In this document: one piece after another, positions 50,314 to 59,093 of the stretch
Layout of the letters: every line of letters starts with the position of its first letter
How positions within the stretch are numbered: the stretch's first letter is position 1
Origin: Gammaproteobacteria bacterium
GTDB lineage: Bacteria > Pseudomonadota > Gammaproteobacteria > Eutrophobiales > Eutrophobiaceae
DNA length: 59,093 nucleotides
Direction of reading: 5' to 3'
Assembly (NCBI GenBank): GCA_022826885.1
Contig: JAJDUB010000042.1
Span: 1 to 59,093 of the forward strand
Notes under the pieces: model-generated
What the model was told of the DNA's origin: nothing
The model's database searches: none
The model's input: only the letters and a program-made list of their open reading frames with translations
Program-made: the position numbers and the translations under genes

Positions 50314-50397
50314 ATTTATCTACTCCATCTATCCTTCTTATTGATAAAACCTATGTACACGATTAAAAAATACAATGTAATTCCCCTGTTGATCAAG

Positions 50398-50425
50398 TTG
50401 ACACTATCGGCGGGATTAGTAAAAT
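50398..50425 (+). promoter_or_regulatory. Sigma70-type promoter of the rubrerythrin operon
   Basis: TTGACA at 50398-50403, a 16-nt spacer, and TAAAAT at 50420-50425, about 69 bp before the rubrerythrin ATG. It lies in an AT-rich stretch (50,340-50,470) standing out from its GC-rich surroundings. Confidence 0.6.
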
Positions 50426-50493
50426 TCTGGTTGGATAACACCTGTTTCAATCATAATAAAACCAGAACAGATCAATCACCAGGAGATAGCAAG

Positions 50494-50913
50494 ATGAGTT
50501 TGAAAGACACCAAAACCGAAGAAAACCTGAAAGCGGCGTTTGCAGGCGAGTCACAGGCCAACCGTCGTTACCTGTATTTTGCCCAGAAAGCGGACGTGGA
50601 GGGCTTCAATGACGTATCCGCGGTATTCCGTTCGACTGCAGAAGGCGAAACCGGCCATGCCCACGGCCACCTGGAATACCTGGAAGAGGTAGGAGACCCC
50701 GCAACGGGTGAGCCCATCGGTTCCACCGAGAACAACCTTAAAGCCGCCATTGCCGGTGAAACCTACGAGTACACCGATATGTATCCGGGTATGGCAAAGA
50801 CTGCACGGGACGAAGGTCTGGACGAGATCGCCGACTGGTTCGAGACACTCGCCAAGGCGGAACGCTCCCATGCCAACCGTTTCCAGAAGGCCCTGGACAA
50901 CCTCGACGCCTGA
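50494..50913 (+). CDS. Rubrerythrin family protein (no rubredoxin domain)
   Basis: A 139-residue diiron four-helix bundle with ligands in [43 protein letters not shown] and [11 protein letters not shown]. It ends without the CxxC rubredoxin tail of classical rubrerythrin, so electrons must come from another protein. The Fe-S protein 59 bp downstream is the obvious donor. It probably reduces peroxide. The start at ATG 50494 has AGGAG 9 nt upstream. Confidence 0.92.
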   Translation: MSLKDTKTEENLKAAFAGESQANRRYLYFAQKADVEGFNDVSAVFRSTAEGETGHAHGHLEYLEEVGDPATGEPIGSTENNLKAAIAGETYEYTDMYPGMAKTARDEGLDEIADWFETLAKAERSHANRFQKALDNLDA

Positions 50914-50937
50914 TTTGAGCGGACCTGCACACTGACC

Positions 50938-50962
50938 GGGGACAGGTTTCAAACCTGTCCCC
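50938..50962. repeat. REP palindrome family R2 in front of the Fe-S gene
   Basis: GGGGACAGGTTTCAAACCTG-TCCCC; it ends 9 nt before the next start codon, so it can hide or shape the ribosome binding region of the downstream gene. Confidence 0.8.
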
Positions 50963-50971
50963 TTTTCTCAT

Positions 50972-52315
50972 ATGAGCACCGATATCCGCGAAGGCAGCCT
51001 GGAAGCCCCGACCCGGCATCCCATTGAATGGAAACAGCCGGACTACTACGACCGGGAGGCGCTGAACGCGGAGCTGGAGCGCGTCTTTGACATCTGCCAC
51101 GGCTGCCGCCGCTGTGTCAGCCTTTGCAATGCGTTCCCCACTCTGTTTGACCTGGTCGACGAGTCGGACACCATGGAGGTGGACGGCGTGGCGCAGGAGG
51201 ATTACGGTAAGGTCGTGGAGCACTGCTACCTGTGCGATCTCTGCTATATGACCAAGTGCCCCTACGTGCCTCCCCACGAGTGGAACGTCGATTTCCCCCA
51301 CCTTATGCTGCGCGCCAAGGCCGTGAACTTCAGGGAGGGCGGGACGAAATGGCGCGACCGGGTGCTGACCTCGACAAAAGCCGTCGGCAACCTGGCCGGC
51401 ATCCCGGTGGTTGCCCAGGTGGCGAACGCGGCAAATAAAACCCGGCCGCTGCGCAAACTGCTGGAAAAAACCGTGGGCATCCACGCCGATGCGCCCTTGC
51501 CGGAGTTCCATTCCAGGCCGTTCCGTAGCAGGGCGAAGGGCAGGCAGCTGGCGCCGCTCACGGCCGAGCCGGCGGGGCGCACCACCGGGAAGGCGGCCCT
51601 GTTCGTCACCTGTTACTGCAACCGGAATACGCCCGGGGTGGCGCAGGACCTGGTCGCCGTATTCGAACATAACGGCATCCCGGTCACCCTGGCGCAAAAG
51701 GAAGAATGCTGCGGCATGCCGAAGCTGGAACTGGGCGATCTCGAAGCGGTGGAACGGGCAAAAGAGGTCAATATTCCCCAACTCGCGGCGCTGGTGGACC
51801 AGGGCTGGGACATCGTTGCCCCCATCCCGTCCTGCGTATTGATGTTCAAGCAGGAACTGCCCCTCATGTTCCCCGATGATGAGGTTGTAGAGAAGGTCCG
51901 CCAGGCGTTTTACGACCCGTTCGAATACCTCATGCTGCGCCACAGGGAAGGGAAGCTGAATACGGATTTCAGGCATTCCCTGGGCAAAATTGCCTACCAC
52001 GCGCCCTGCCACCAGCGGGTACAGAATATCGGCCTGAAGACCCGCGATATACTGGCGCTGGTCCCGGACACGGAGATCGACGTGATCGAACGCTGCTCGG
52101 GCCACGACGGCACCTACGCGGTCAAGGCCGAAAGCCACAACATATCGACAAAAATATGCCGTCCGGTGGTGAACAAGGTGAAGCAGGCCGAAGCGAACCA
52201 TTATGTCAGCGATTGCCCCATGGCGGGCGCGCAGATTGAAAACGGCATGGGGGAGGCTGATCCGGGCGCGGCCGAATCCGCCTTCTCCCTGCTGAGAACC
52301 GCCTACGGCCTGTAA
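50972..52315 (+). CDS. Heterodisulfide reductase-related Fe-S protein of the rubrerythrin cluster
   Basis: 447 residues, soluble. Two cluster motifs, CHGCRRCVSLCNAFP and CYLCDLCYMTKCPYVPP, are followed by two CCG-like halves (KEECCGMPKLE; YHAPCHQRVQ with ERCSGHDGTYAVK and SDCPMAG), the second lacking the full CCG. Similar GlpC-like proteins regularly stand between a rubrerythrin and a DUF3501 gene in bacteria. It probably passes electrons to the diiron centre of the upstream protein. No canonical ribosome site is visible because the R2 repeat sits there. Confidence 0.88.
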   Translation: MSTDIREGSLEAPTRHPIEWKQPDYYDREALNAELERVFDICHGCRRCVSLCNAFPTLFDLVDESDTMEVDGVAQEDYGKVVEHCYLCDLCYMTKCPYVPPHEWNVDFPHLMLRAKAVNFREGGTKWRDRVLTSTKAVGNLAGIPVVAQVANAANKTRPLRKLLEKTVGIHADAPLPEFHSRPFRSRAKGRQLAPLTAEPAGRTTGKAALFVTCYCNRNTPGVAQDLVAVFEHNGIPVTLAQKEECCGMPKLELGDLEAVERAKEVNIPQLAALVDQGWDIVAPIPSCVLMFKQELPLMFPDDEVVEKVRQAFYDPFEYLMLRHREGKLNTDFRHSLGKIAYHAPCHQRVQNIGLKTRDILALVPDTEIDVIERCSGHDGTYAVKAESHNISTKICRPVVNKVKQAEANHYVSDCPMAGAQIENGMGEADPGAAESAFSLLRTAYGL

Positions 52316-52318
52316 ACC

Positions 52319-52909
52319 ATGCCGCAGAAACTGGGCAGAGAAGACCTCTACACACTGGAAAAATACGCGGAAATCCGCAGCGATTTCCGGGCCGTCGTAA
52401 TGGCGCACAAGAAGGCGCGGCGCCTGGCGCTGGGCGCCAATGCCAACCTGTATTTTGAAGACCGCCTGACCATCCAGTACCAGGTGCAGGAGATGCTGCG
52501 CATCGAGAAGATCTTCGAGCGCGACGCCATCGAGGAGGAACTGGCGGCCTACAACCCGCTGATACCGGACGGGCGCAACTGGAAGGCCACATTCATGCTG
52601 GAATACGATGATCCCGCCGAACGCAGTGATATGCTGGCAAAGCTGATCGGTGTGGAGGACTGCGTCTGGATGCGCGTCGGCGCCGGCCCGGTAATATCGC
52701 CGGTGTGTGACGAAGACCTGGAACGCGCAACCGGGGACAAGACCTCATCCGTGCACTTCATGCGTTTTGAATTGTCGCCGGAGGACATCGGCGCGCTGCG
52801 GCAGGGCTCGGAAATTTCCGCAGGCATAAGCCATGCGGAGTACACCTGCCAGGTAGCACCCATACCGGCGGAAATACGCGAGTCGCTCATCAGGGATCTG
52901 GCCGCCTAG
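52319..52909 (+). CDS. DUF3501 family protein
   Basis: 196 residues: LEKYAEIRSDFRAVVMAHKKARRLALGANANLYFEDRLTIQYQVQEML and a beta-rich second half (SSVHFMRFELSPEDI, GISHAEYTCQV). The family is of unknown function and is nearly always next to the rubrerythrin/Fe-S pair, as here (3 bp after the Fe-S gene). A part in the same peroxide or metal-stress system is inferred from context. Confidence 0.88.
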   Translation: MPQKLGREDLYTLEKYAEIRSDFRAVVMAHKKARRLALGANANLYFEDRLTIQYQVQEMLRIEKIFERDAIEEELAAYNPLIPDGRNWKATFMLEYDDPAERSDMLAKLIGVEDCVWMRVGAGPVISPVCDEDLERATGDKTSSVHFMRFELSPEDIGALRQGSEISAGISHAEYTCQVAPIPAEIRESLIRDLAA

Positions 52910-52927
52910 GCTCCTGCCCAAATTAAA

Positions 52928-52968
52928 GGGGTCAGAGTAAGAGTCGTCAGAATTTTTACTCTGACCCC
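52928..52968. repeat. REP hairpin family R1
   Basis: GGGGTCAGAGTAAGAGTCGT...TTTTTACTCTGACCCC directly after the DUF3501 gene. Confidence 0.8.
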
Positions 52969-52976
52969 ATCTTTCG

Positions 52977-53068
52977 TAATTCCCGCGCAGGCGGGAATCC
53001 AGTATAATAAAGTGCCGCTTTCAGCGGCACATTGTTTAACTGAATGCCGGGTCAAGCCCGGCATTACG
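52977..53068. repeat. Composite repeat R3, complete copy
   Basis: TTCCCGCGCAGGCGGGAA, GTGCCGCTTTCAGCGGCAC and TGCCGGGTCAAGCCCGGCA hairpins, between the DUF3501 gene and parE. The middle hairpin differs in sequence from other copies but keeps pairing. Confidence 0.85.
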
Positions 53069-53106
53069 AACCCAGGTTTTCGCAGCATTTACGAGGGCAC
53101 CCACAC

Positions 53107-54993
53107 TTGGCCGACACCTACGCCGCCGCCGATATCGAAGTATTAACCGGTCTCGAGCCGGTGCGCAAGCGGCCGGGCATGTACACCGACACTTCCCGGC
53201 CCAATCACCTGGTGCAGGAAGTGGTGGACAACAGCGTCGATGAGGCCATCATCGAACACGCAAACAAGGTCGAGGTCATCCTGCACAAGGACGACTCCGT
53301 CACGGTGACAGACAATGGCCGGGGCATGCCCGTGGATATACACCCGGGCGAGAAACTCCCCGGCGTGGAAGTTATCCTCACCCGCCTGCACGCGGGGGGC
53401 AAGTTTTCCGACAAGAATTACCGGTTCTCGGGCGGTCTGCACGGCGTGGGCGTGTCCGTGGTCAACGGCCTGTCGAAACACCTGGAAGTGTGGGTCAAAC
53501 GGGACGGCAACGAATACAACATGGCCTTTGCCGACGGCAAGCCGGTCAGCCCGCTGGAGGTGGTAGGGGAGGTCGGCAAGCGCAACACCGGCACCACCCT
53601 GCGCTTCTGGCCGGACCCGGAGTATTTCGATACCGTCACGGTGGCAAGGGCGAAGCTGAAACACCTGCTGCGCGCCAAGGCGGTGTTGTGCCCCGGCCTG
53701 ACGGTCAGGCTCGATGATGAAGCCGCCAACGAACAGACGGAATGGCACTACGAGGACGGCATCAGCACGTATCTTTCAAGCATGCTGTCCGGTGTCGAAT
53801 TGCTGCCCGTCGAGCCGTTTACCGGCCACATGCAAGGCAATGACGAGCAGGTGGACTGGGCGGTGCACTGGCTGCCGGAACCGGGCGACCTGATCACGGA
53901 GAGTTACGTCAACCTGGTGCCCACCACCCAGGGCGGCACCCACGTGAACGGCCTGCGCCAGGGACTGCTGGAAGCCTTCCGGGAATTCTGCGAGTCGCGT
54001 AACCTGCTGCCCCGCGGCGTCAAGCTGAGCGCGGAGGACGTCTGGGACCGTTGCTCCTACCTGCTCTCGATAAAGATGGACAACCCCCAGTTCCTGGGCC
54101 AGACCAAGGAACGGCTGGCCTCGCGGGAATGCTCCACCTTCGTTTCCGGCGTGGTGCGCGATGCCCTGAGCCAGTGGCTGCACCAGCACGTGGAGACCGG
54201 CGAGCGCATCGCCGAACTGGCCATCCGCCATGCCCAGAGCCGGCTGAAGGCGGGCAAGAACGTGGTGCGCAAGAAGGTCACCAGCGGCCCTGCGCTGCCG
54301 GGCAAGCTGGCGGACTGCGCCAGCCAGTCCGCCGAACACAGCGAGTTGTTCCTGGTGGAAGGGGATTCCGCCGGTGGTTCCGCCAAGCAGGCCCGGGACC
54401 GGGAATTCCAGGCGGTCATGCCGTTACGGGGGAAAATCCTTAACACCTGGGAGGTGGAACCGGGCGAGGTGCTGTCCTCGAAGGAAGTCCACGATATCTC
54501 GGTGGCCCTGGGTGTGGACCCGGGTTCCGACGACCTGTCCCGGCTGCGCTACGGCCGCATCTGCATCCTGGCCGATGCGGATTCCGACGGCCTGCACATC
54601 GCCACCCTGTTGTGCGCCCTGTTCCTCAGGCATTTCCGCCCCCTGGTGCGCGCCGGTCACGTTTTCGTGGCCATGCCGCCCCTGTACCGCATAGACGTGG
54701 GCAAGGAAGTGTTCTACGCCCTGGACGATTCGGAAAAATCCGGCGTGCTGGACCGCATCGCCGCGGAGAAGATCACGGGCACGGTCAACGTGCAGCGTTT
54801 CAAGGGCCTGGGCGAGATGAACCCCATGCAGTTGCGCGAGTCCACCATGGCGCGGGAAACGCGCCGCCTGGTCAAACTCACCCTGCCGGAAGACGACCGC
54901 TCTGATCGGATGATGGACATGCTGCTGGCGAAAAAACGCGCCCCGGACCGCAAGGACTGGCTGGAAAGCAAGGGCGACCTGGCTACGGTATAG
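53107..54993 (+). CDS. parE: DNA topoisomerase IV subunit B
   Basis: 628 residues from a TTG start at 53107. The N-terminus ([17 protein letters not shown]) then aligns with E. coli ParE from residue 1, and no ATG lies between the upstream repeat and the conserved region. GHKL ATPase motifs are [22 protein letters not shown] and [12 protein letters not shown]. The TOPRIM motif is EGDSAGG with DADSDGLH. It powers decatenation of daughter chromosomes with ParC, encoded 13 bp downstream. Confidence 0.95.
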   Translation: MADTYAAADIEVLTGLEPVRKRPGMYTDTSRPNHLVQEVVDNSVDEAIIEHANKVEVILHKDDSVTVTDNGRGMPVDIHPGEKLPGVEVILTRLHAGGKFSDKNYRFSGGLHGVGVSVVNGLSKHLEVWVKRDGNEYNMAFADGKPVSPLEVVGEVGKRNTGTTLRFWPDPEYFDTVTVARAKLKHLLRAKAVLCPGLTVRLDDEAANEQTEWHYEDGISTYLSSMLSGVELLPVEPFTGHMQGNDEQVDWAVHWLPEPGDLITESYVNLVPTTQGGTHVNGLRQGLLEAFREFCESRNLLPRGVKLSAEDVWDRCSYLLSIKMDNPQFLGQTKERLASRECSTFVSGVVRDALSQWLHQHVETGERIAELAIRHAQSRLKAGKNVVRKKVTSGPALPGKLADCASQSAEHSELFLVEGDSAGGSAKQARDREFQAVMPLRGKILNTWEVEPGEVLSSKEVHDISVALGVDPGSDDLSRLRYGRICILADADSDGLHIATLLCALFLRHFRPLVRAGHVFVAMPPLYRIDVGKEVFYALDDSEKSGVLDRIAAEKITGTVNVQRFKGLGEMNPMQLRESTMARETRRLVKLTLPEDDRSDRMMDMLLAKKRAPDRKDWLESKGDLATV

Positions 54994-55006
54994 AAAGAGA
55001 GACGCA

Positions 55007-57256
55007 ATGCCGGAAAATCTCATCCTGGATTTCGAGCAGAACGAAACCCAGCCGCTGCACGAATTCACCGAAAGAGCATACCTGGATTACTCGATGTATG
55101 TCATCCTGGACCGGGCGTTGCCGCATATCGGCGACGGGTTGAAGCCGGTACAGCGGCGCATCATCTACGCCATGTCGGAACTGGGGCTGAGCGCGGCCGC
55201 CAAGTTCAAGAAATCGGCGCGCACGGTGGGCGACGTCATCGGCAAGTTCCACCCCCACGGGGACAGCGCCTGCTACGAGGCCATGGTGCTGATGGCCCAG
55301 GACTTCAGTTACCGCTATCCCGTCATCGACGGCCAGGGGAACTGGGGTTCCATGGACGATCCCAAGTCGTTTGCGGCCATGCGCTACACGGAATCCAGGC
55401 TCAAACCCTACAGCCAGGCGCTGCTGGCGGAGCTGGGGCAGGGCACCGCCGACTGGATACCCAATTTCGACGGCACCCTGAAGGAGCCGAAGCTGCTGCC
55501 GGCGCGCCTGCCCAATATCCTGCTGAACGGCGCCACGGGCATTGCCGTGGGCATGGCGACGGACATCCCGCCCCACAACCTGGGGGAAGTGGCCGGCGCC
55601 TGTATCCGCCTGCTGGAGCGGCCCCGGAGCACGATTGAGGACCTGTTCGAGCATGTCAAAGGCCCCGACTTCCCCACCGAGGCGGAAATCATCACGCCTG
55701 CCCATGAAATCCAGGAAATCTATCGCAGCGGTACCGGTTCCGTGAAACTGCGGGCCAGGTGGGAGAAGGAGAGCGGCAACGTCATCGTGACCGCGTTGCC
55801 CTACCAGACGTCCGGCAACAAGGTTCTGGAACAGGTGGCCGCGCAGATGCAGGCGAAGAAACTGCCGATGCTGGAGGACCTGCGCGATGAATCCGACCAT
55901 GAAAACCCGACCCGGCTGGTGTTTATCCCGCGCTCGAACCGGGTGAACCTGGCGGAACTGATGTCGCACCTGTTCGCCACCACGGACCTGGAGCGCAGTT
56001 ACCGGGTCAACCTGAACATGATCGGCATCAACGGGCGGCCCCGGGTCAAGGACCTGAAGACCATCCTGCAGGAATGGCTGGAGTACCGCACCGAGACGGT
56101 GCGCCGGCGCCTGCAACACCGGCTGGAGCAGGTGGAACAGCGCCTGCACGTCCTGGAAGGCCTGATGGTCGCCTACCTGAACATCGACGAGGTGATCCGG
56201 ATCGTGCGCGAGGAGGACGATCCCAAGCGGGAGTTGATGCGGCGCTTCGACCTGTCCGACGCCCAGGCGGAGGCCATTCTCGACCTCAGGTTGCGGCGCC
56301 TGGCCAAGCTGGAGGAGATAAAGATACGGGGCGAACTGGACGAGTTGCAGGAAGAACGGGAGTCCCTGCAACAGGTACTGGGTTCGGCCGCCCGCCTGAA
56401 GAACCAGGTGAAGGAGGAAATCCGGGCCGACATGGAAAAGTTCGGCGATGCGCGGCGCTCGCCCCTGGAACAGCGTGAAGAAGCCAGGGCCATGGACGAG
56501 ACCCAACTGATGCCCACGGAACCGGTGACGGTGATCCTGTCCGAGAAGGGCTGGGTCCGGGCCGCGAAGGGCCATGATATCGACCCGGAGACCCTGACTT
56601 ACCGGGCCGGCGACGATTTCAGGCAGGCCGCCATGGGGCGTAGCAACCAGTTGGCGGTGTTCCTGGATACTACCGGCCGCTGCTATTCCATCCCTTCACA
56701 CATCCTGCCGTCCGCGCGCAGCCACGGCGAACCGGTGTCCGCCTGGGTGACGCCGCCGGATGGCGCCGCCTTCATCGGCGTCATGCTGGGCGAGGGCGAC
56801 GACCTGTATTTCCTGGCCACCGACGCGGGTTACGGGTTCGTCGCCAGGCTGGGCGACCTGTACGTGAAGGCGAAAGCCGGCAAGGCCGTGCTGAACGTGC
56901 CGCAGTCCGCGCTGATACTGCCGCCTGTACCGGTCTCCGACCACAAGCAGGACCTGGTGGCCGCCGTGAGTTCAGAGGGCCGCCTGCTGGTGACGGACCT
57001 GGCCGAATTCCCGCAACTGGGCCGGGGCAAGGGGGTCAAGGTCATGCAGGTACCGCCGGCCCGGCTGAAGAACCGGGAGGAATACCTGGTTGCGCTCACC
57101 GTGTTCGGGAAAAAAGACAAACTGCGCCTGGTGTCCGGCAAACGCCACCTGACCTTGAAAACGAAGGACTGGAACCGTTACCATGGCGAACGCGGCCGCC
57201 GCGGCAACGTCCTGCCGCGAGGCTACCGGCAGGTTTCATCCATCAAACCGAAGTGA
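55007..57256 (+). CDS. parC: DNA topoisomerase IV subunit A
   Basis: 749 residues. The active-site Tyr lies in [10 protein letters not shown]. The quinolone region reads [12 protein letters not shown], i.e. the sensitive Ser and Glu are intact. [13 protein letters not shown], the coiled-coil tower and a C-terminal beta-pinwheel with degenerate repeats complete it. With ParE it decatenates and relaxes DNA. It begins 13 bp after parE and is followed by efp at 7 bp. Confidence 0.96.
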   Translation: MPENLILDFEQNETQPLHEFTERAYLDYSMYVILDRALPHIGDGLKPVQRRIIYAMSELGLSAAAKFKKSARTVGDVIGKFHPHGDSACYEAMVLMAQDFSYRYPVIDGQGNWGSMDDPKSFAAMRYTESRLKPYSQALLAELGQGTADWIPNFDGTLKEPKLLPARLPNILLNGATGIAVGMATDIPPHNLGEVAGACIRLLERPRSTIEDLFEHVKGPDFPTEAEIITPAHEIQEIYRSGTGSVKLRARWEKESGNVIVTALPYQTSGNKVLEQVAAQMQAKKLPMLEDLRDESDHENPTRLVFIPRSNRVNLAELMSHLFATTDLERSYRVNLNMIGINGRPRVKDLKTILQEWLEYRTETVRRRLQHRLEQVEQRLHVLEGLMVAYLNIDEVIRIVREEDDPKRELMRRFDLSDAQAEAILDLRLRRLAKLEEIKIRGELDELQEERESLQQVLGSAARLKNQVKEEIRADMEKFGDARRSPLEQREEARAMDETQLMPTEPVTVILSEKGWVRAAKGHDIDPETLTYRAGDDFRQAAMGRSNQLAVFLDTTGRCYSIPSHILPSARSHGEPVSAWVTPPDGAAFIGVMLGEGDDLYFLATDAGYGFVARLGDLYVKAKAGKAVLNVPQSALILPPVPVSDHKQDLVAAVSSEGRLLVTDLAEFPQLGRGKGVKVMQVPPARLKNREEYLVALTVFGKKDKLRLVSGKRHLTLKTKDWNRYHGERGRRGNVLPRGYRQVSSIKPK

Positions 57257-57263
57257 AGGACAC

Positions 57264-57833
57264 ATGGTTAACCATAGTACCAATGAATTCAAGCCCGGCC
57301 TGAAACTGACCATCGACGGGGACCCCTGCACCATTCTCGACAGCGAGTTTGTCAAGCCGGGCAAGGGCCAGGCATTCACTCGCATAAAGATCCGCAACCT
57401 GAAGACGGGCAGGGTGCTGGAGAAGACCTACAAGTCCGGGGAAAGCGTCCCCGCGGCGGACGTGATGGACGTGGAGTTACAGTACCTCTACAACGATGGC
57501 GAAATCTGGTATTTCATGGACACGAGCACCTATGAGCAGATTGAAGTCGGCAGGACCGCGCTGGGCGATGCAGACCAGTGGCTGACGGGGGAGGAGCTCT
57601 GCGGGGTGACCTTGTGGAACGGCGCGCCGCTGACCGTCCAGCCACCCAACTTCGTCGAACTGACAATCACTGAAACCGATCCCGGAGTGCGCGGCGACAC
57701 CGCCTCCGGCGGCACCAAACCGGCCGTCCTGGAAACCGGCGCCACCGTCAAGGTCCCCCTGTTCGTCGAGCAGGACGAGAAAATCAAGGTGGATACCCGC
57801 ACTGGTGAATACGTAAGCCGCGTAAAAAGCTGA
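57264..57833 (+). CDS. efp: Elongation factor P
   Basis: 189 residues in three beta-barrels: [34 protein letters not shown] with the loop Lys (PGKGQ) that EpmAB would beta-lysylate, [11 protein letters not shown] and [21 protein letters not shown]. It rescues ribosomes at polyproline. Start ATG 57264 has GAAGGA upstream. No epmA/epmB is nearby. Confidence 0.95.
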   Translation: MVNHSTNEFKPGLKLTIDGDPCTILDSEFVKPGKGQAFTRIKIRNLKTGRVLEKTYKSGESVPAADVMDVELQYLYNDGEIWYFMDTSTYEQIEVGRTALGDADQWLTGEELCGVTLWNGAPLTVQPPNFVELTITETDPGVRGDTASGGTKPAVLETGATVKVPLFVEQDEKIKVDTRTGEYVSRVKS

Positions 57834-57880
57834 CTTGATGTGCCATCTCGACCCATAAGACCATTCAAGAGGCCCCTTTT

Positions 57881-57974
57881 GTCATTCCCGCGCAGGCGGG
57901 AATCCAGTAAAACAAAGAGTCGTCCAAAGGGCGACACAGTATTTCACTGGATGCCGGGTCAAGCCCGGCATGAC
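57881..57974. repeat. Composite repeat R3, complete copy
   Basis: TTCCCGCGCAGGCGGGAA, AGTCGTCCAAAGGGCGACAC and TGCCGGGTCAAGCCCGGCA between efp and the helicase gene. Confidence 0.85.
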
Positions 57975-57994
57975 GTCAGGGGGCAATTATCATA

Positions 57995-59093
57995 ATGCAG
58001 ACCCCGACAGACATCCTTGGCGAAGACGGCGCTCTCGCGGGCCTGGTTCCTGACTTCACGGTCCGGCCCCAGCAGGTGGAGATGGCGGAGGCCATCCGGG
58101 AGGCGATAGACAACGGCGAATCACTGATCTGCGAGGCCGGCACCGGGACCGGCAAGACCTTTGCCTACCTCACGCCGGCGCTCCAGTCCGGTTACAAGGT
58201 GATCATCTCTACCGGCACCAAGCACCTGCAGGACCAGTTGTTTACCCGCGACCTGCCCCTGGTGCGCAGGGCCGTCGGGCGGGCGCTCAATGTTGCGTTG
58301 CTGAAAGGACGGGCCAATTACCTGTGCCTGCACCGGTTGAAACAGGCAGAGAATGACCCGCGGCGGCTGGACAAGCAGGGAAGGGGATACCTGGCCGATA
58401 TCCGCGCCTGGTCGCAACGCACCTCCAGCGGCGACCTGGCCGAACTGGCGCATATCCCGGAAGACGCCGCCGTGAGGCCGGCCTGTGTTTCCACCGTCGA
58501 TAACTGCCTGAACCAGGACTGCGATTTTTACGATGACTGTTTCGTGTTCCGCGCCCGGCGCCGCGCCGCGGACGCGGACCTGGCCGTGGTCAACCACCAC
58601 CTGTTCCTGGCGGACATGGTGTTGAAGGAGGCGGGTTACGGCGAGTTGCTGCCGTCCGCGGAAGTGGCGATCTTCGATGAGGCGCACCAGTTGCCGGAAC
58701 TGGCTTCACAGTTCTTCAGCGAGACCCTGGGCAGCCGGCAACTGCTGGAACTGGTGTCAGACACCAGGACGGCATATTTTGAGGAAGCGGCCGATCTGCC
58801 CGGTTTTCCGGAAATGCTGGACCGGTTTGATAAAGCGGTGCGCGACCTGCGCCTGAGCTTTCCCAGGGAGGACAAGCGGGTCGCCTGGGCCGCGGTGAAG
58901 GAAAAGGAGGATATCTCCGGCGCGCTGTCTGCCCTGCTGGAGAAGATGGCTGACGTCCACGAGGTGCTGGAGGACTTCGCCGCCAGGGGCAAGGCGCTGG
59001 ACAACTGCCACAAGCGGGTGGTTGCGGCCTCGGCCTTGCTGGACCGGTTCAATGAGCGGGAACAGGACGAGTTTATCCGCTGGCTGGAGATCC
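57995..59093 (+). CDS. ATP-dependent helicase, DinG/YoaA family (XPD-like), 3' end missing
   Basis: The first 366 codons are present. Walker A is EAGTGTGKTFAYL, motif Ia is STGTKHLQDQL, the iron-sulfur cysteines are C-x-C spaced as NYLCLH...PACVSTVDNCLNQDCDFYDDC, and the DEAH box is IFDEAHQLPEL. The DEAH box and Fe-S domain point to YoaA/DinG superfamily 2 helicases that unwind 5'-3' and act in DNA damage tolerance. The start at ATG 57995 follows an R3 repeat by about 20 bp. The gene runs off the window. Confidence 0.9.
   Translation, partial: MQTPTDILGEDGALAGLVPDFTVRPQQVEMAEAIREAIDNGESLICEAGTGTGKTFAYLTPALQSGYKVIISTGTKHLQDQLFTRDLPLVRRAVGRALNVALLKGRANYLCLHRLKQAENDPRRLDKQGRGYLADIRAWSQRTSSGDLAELAHIPEDAAVRPACVSTVDNCLNQDCDFYDDCFVFRARRRAADADLAVVNHHLFLADMVLKEAGYGELLPSAEVAIFDEAHQLPELASQFFSETLGSRQLLELVSDTRTAYFEEAADLPGFPEMLDRFDKAVRDLRLSFPREDKRVAWAAVKEKEDISGALSALLEKMADVHEVLEDFAARGKALDNCHKRVVAASALLDRFNEREQDEFIRWLEI

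Noticed and set aside
50738..52408. Long antisense open frame (556 codons) opposite the Fe-S protein
   Set aside because: It mirrors a gene with clear cluster motifs; the translation is Arg/His/Gln-rich without domains, as expected of antisense frames in GC-rich DNA.
54983..56575. Antisense open frame (530 codons) opposite parC
   Set aside because: A shadow of parC; no start context and low-complexity composition.
41396..57974. Recurring hairpin repeats considered as CRISPR
   Set aside because: Units are scattered between genes, not in arrays with unique spacers, and no cas gene is present.

Overview
The window looks like a chromosome segment of a Gram-negative, most likely gammaproteobacterial, heterotroph or methylotroph. 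The evidence is parE/parC, an xseB-ispA pair, LPS-type envelope genes (a porin, an Lpp/OprI-like lipoprotein, an L,D-transpeptidase) and dense REP-type intergenic repeats. Two base compositions are visible. Positions 1 to about 8,480 are clearly AT-rich with A/T-ending codons. From the tRNA-Thr gene (8,481-8,553) onward the DNA is GC-rich.

The AT-rich part is a catabolic island lying against the 3' end of tRNA-Thr. It holds a partial MmgE/PrpD gene, a FadR-type regulator, a membrane iron-sulfur oxidoreductase (DgcB/ETF:quinone oxidoreductase-like) with a small upstream partner, a class III aminotransferase, a trimethylamine/dimethylglycine dehydrogenase-like flavoprotein and a truncated sodium:solute symporter. 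Two TGGT-N11-ACCA sites are candidate operators of the regulator. The likely theme is oxidation of an N-methylated or amino compound, with electrons passed to quinone.

The GC-rich part is built around C1/alcohol/aldehyde oxidation and its cofactors. It holds two accessory proteins of PQQ-dependent alcohol dehydrogenase systems, a tungsten aldehyde oxidoreductase operon resembling aorABC plus its own MoaD-like protein, pqqCDE and a distant pqqB, and archaeal-type C1 cofactor genes (a DUF6513 DHPS-like protein, DUF447, mfnB). It also holds a pterin-dehydratase-like gene with a CbbQ/CbbO chaperone pair, and an almost complete molybdopterin factory (moaA, moaB, moaC, moaD, moaE, moeA, mobA, mobB, fdhD) followed by an oxalate/formate-type transporter. 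The enzymes these cofactors serve (PQQ alcohol/methanol dehydrogenase, H4MPT enzymes, formate dehydrogenase, RuBisCO) are not in the window.

The rest is housekeeping and envelope: a porin followed by a 1.9-kb toxin-antitoxin/small-protein segment bracketed by two copies of one terminator, pip-folP, transporters, a nitroreductase, a MATE pump, an L,D-transpeptidase beside a Lys-ended lipoprotein, HNH nuclease, mazG, ispA, xseB, a rubrerythrin/Fe-S/DUF3501 trio, parE-parC, efp and a partial DinG/YoaA helicase. Five families of hairpin repeats lie between genes. In at least four places (folP, mobB, ampG-like, moaE) a repeat supplies the last codons and stop of a gene.
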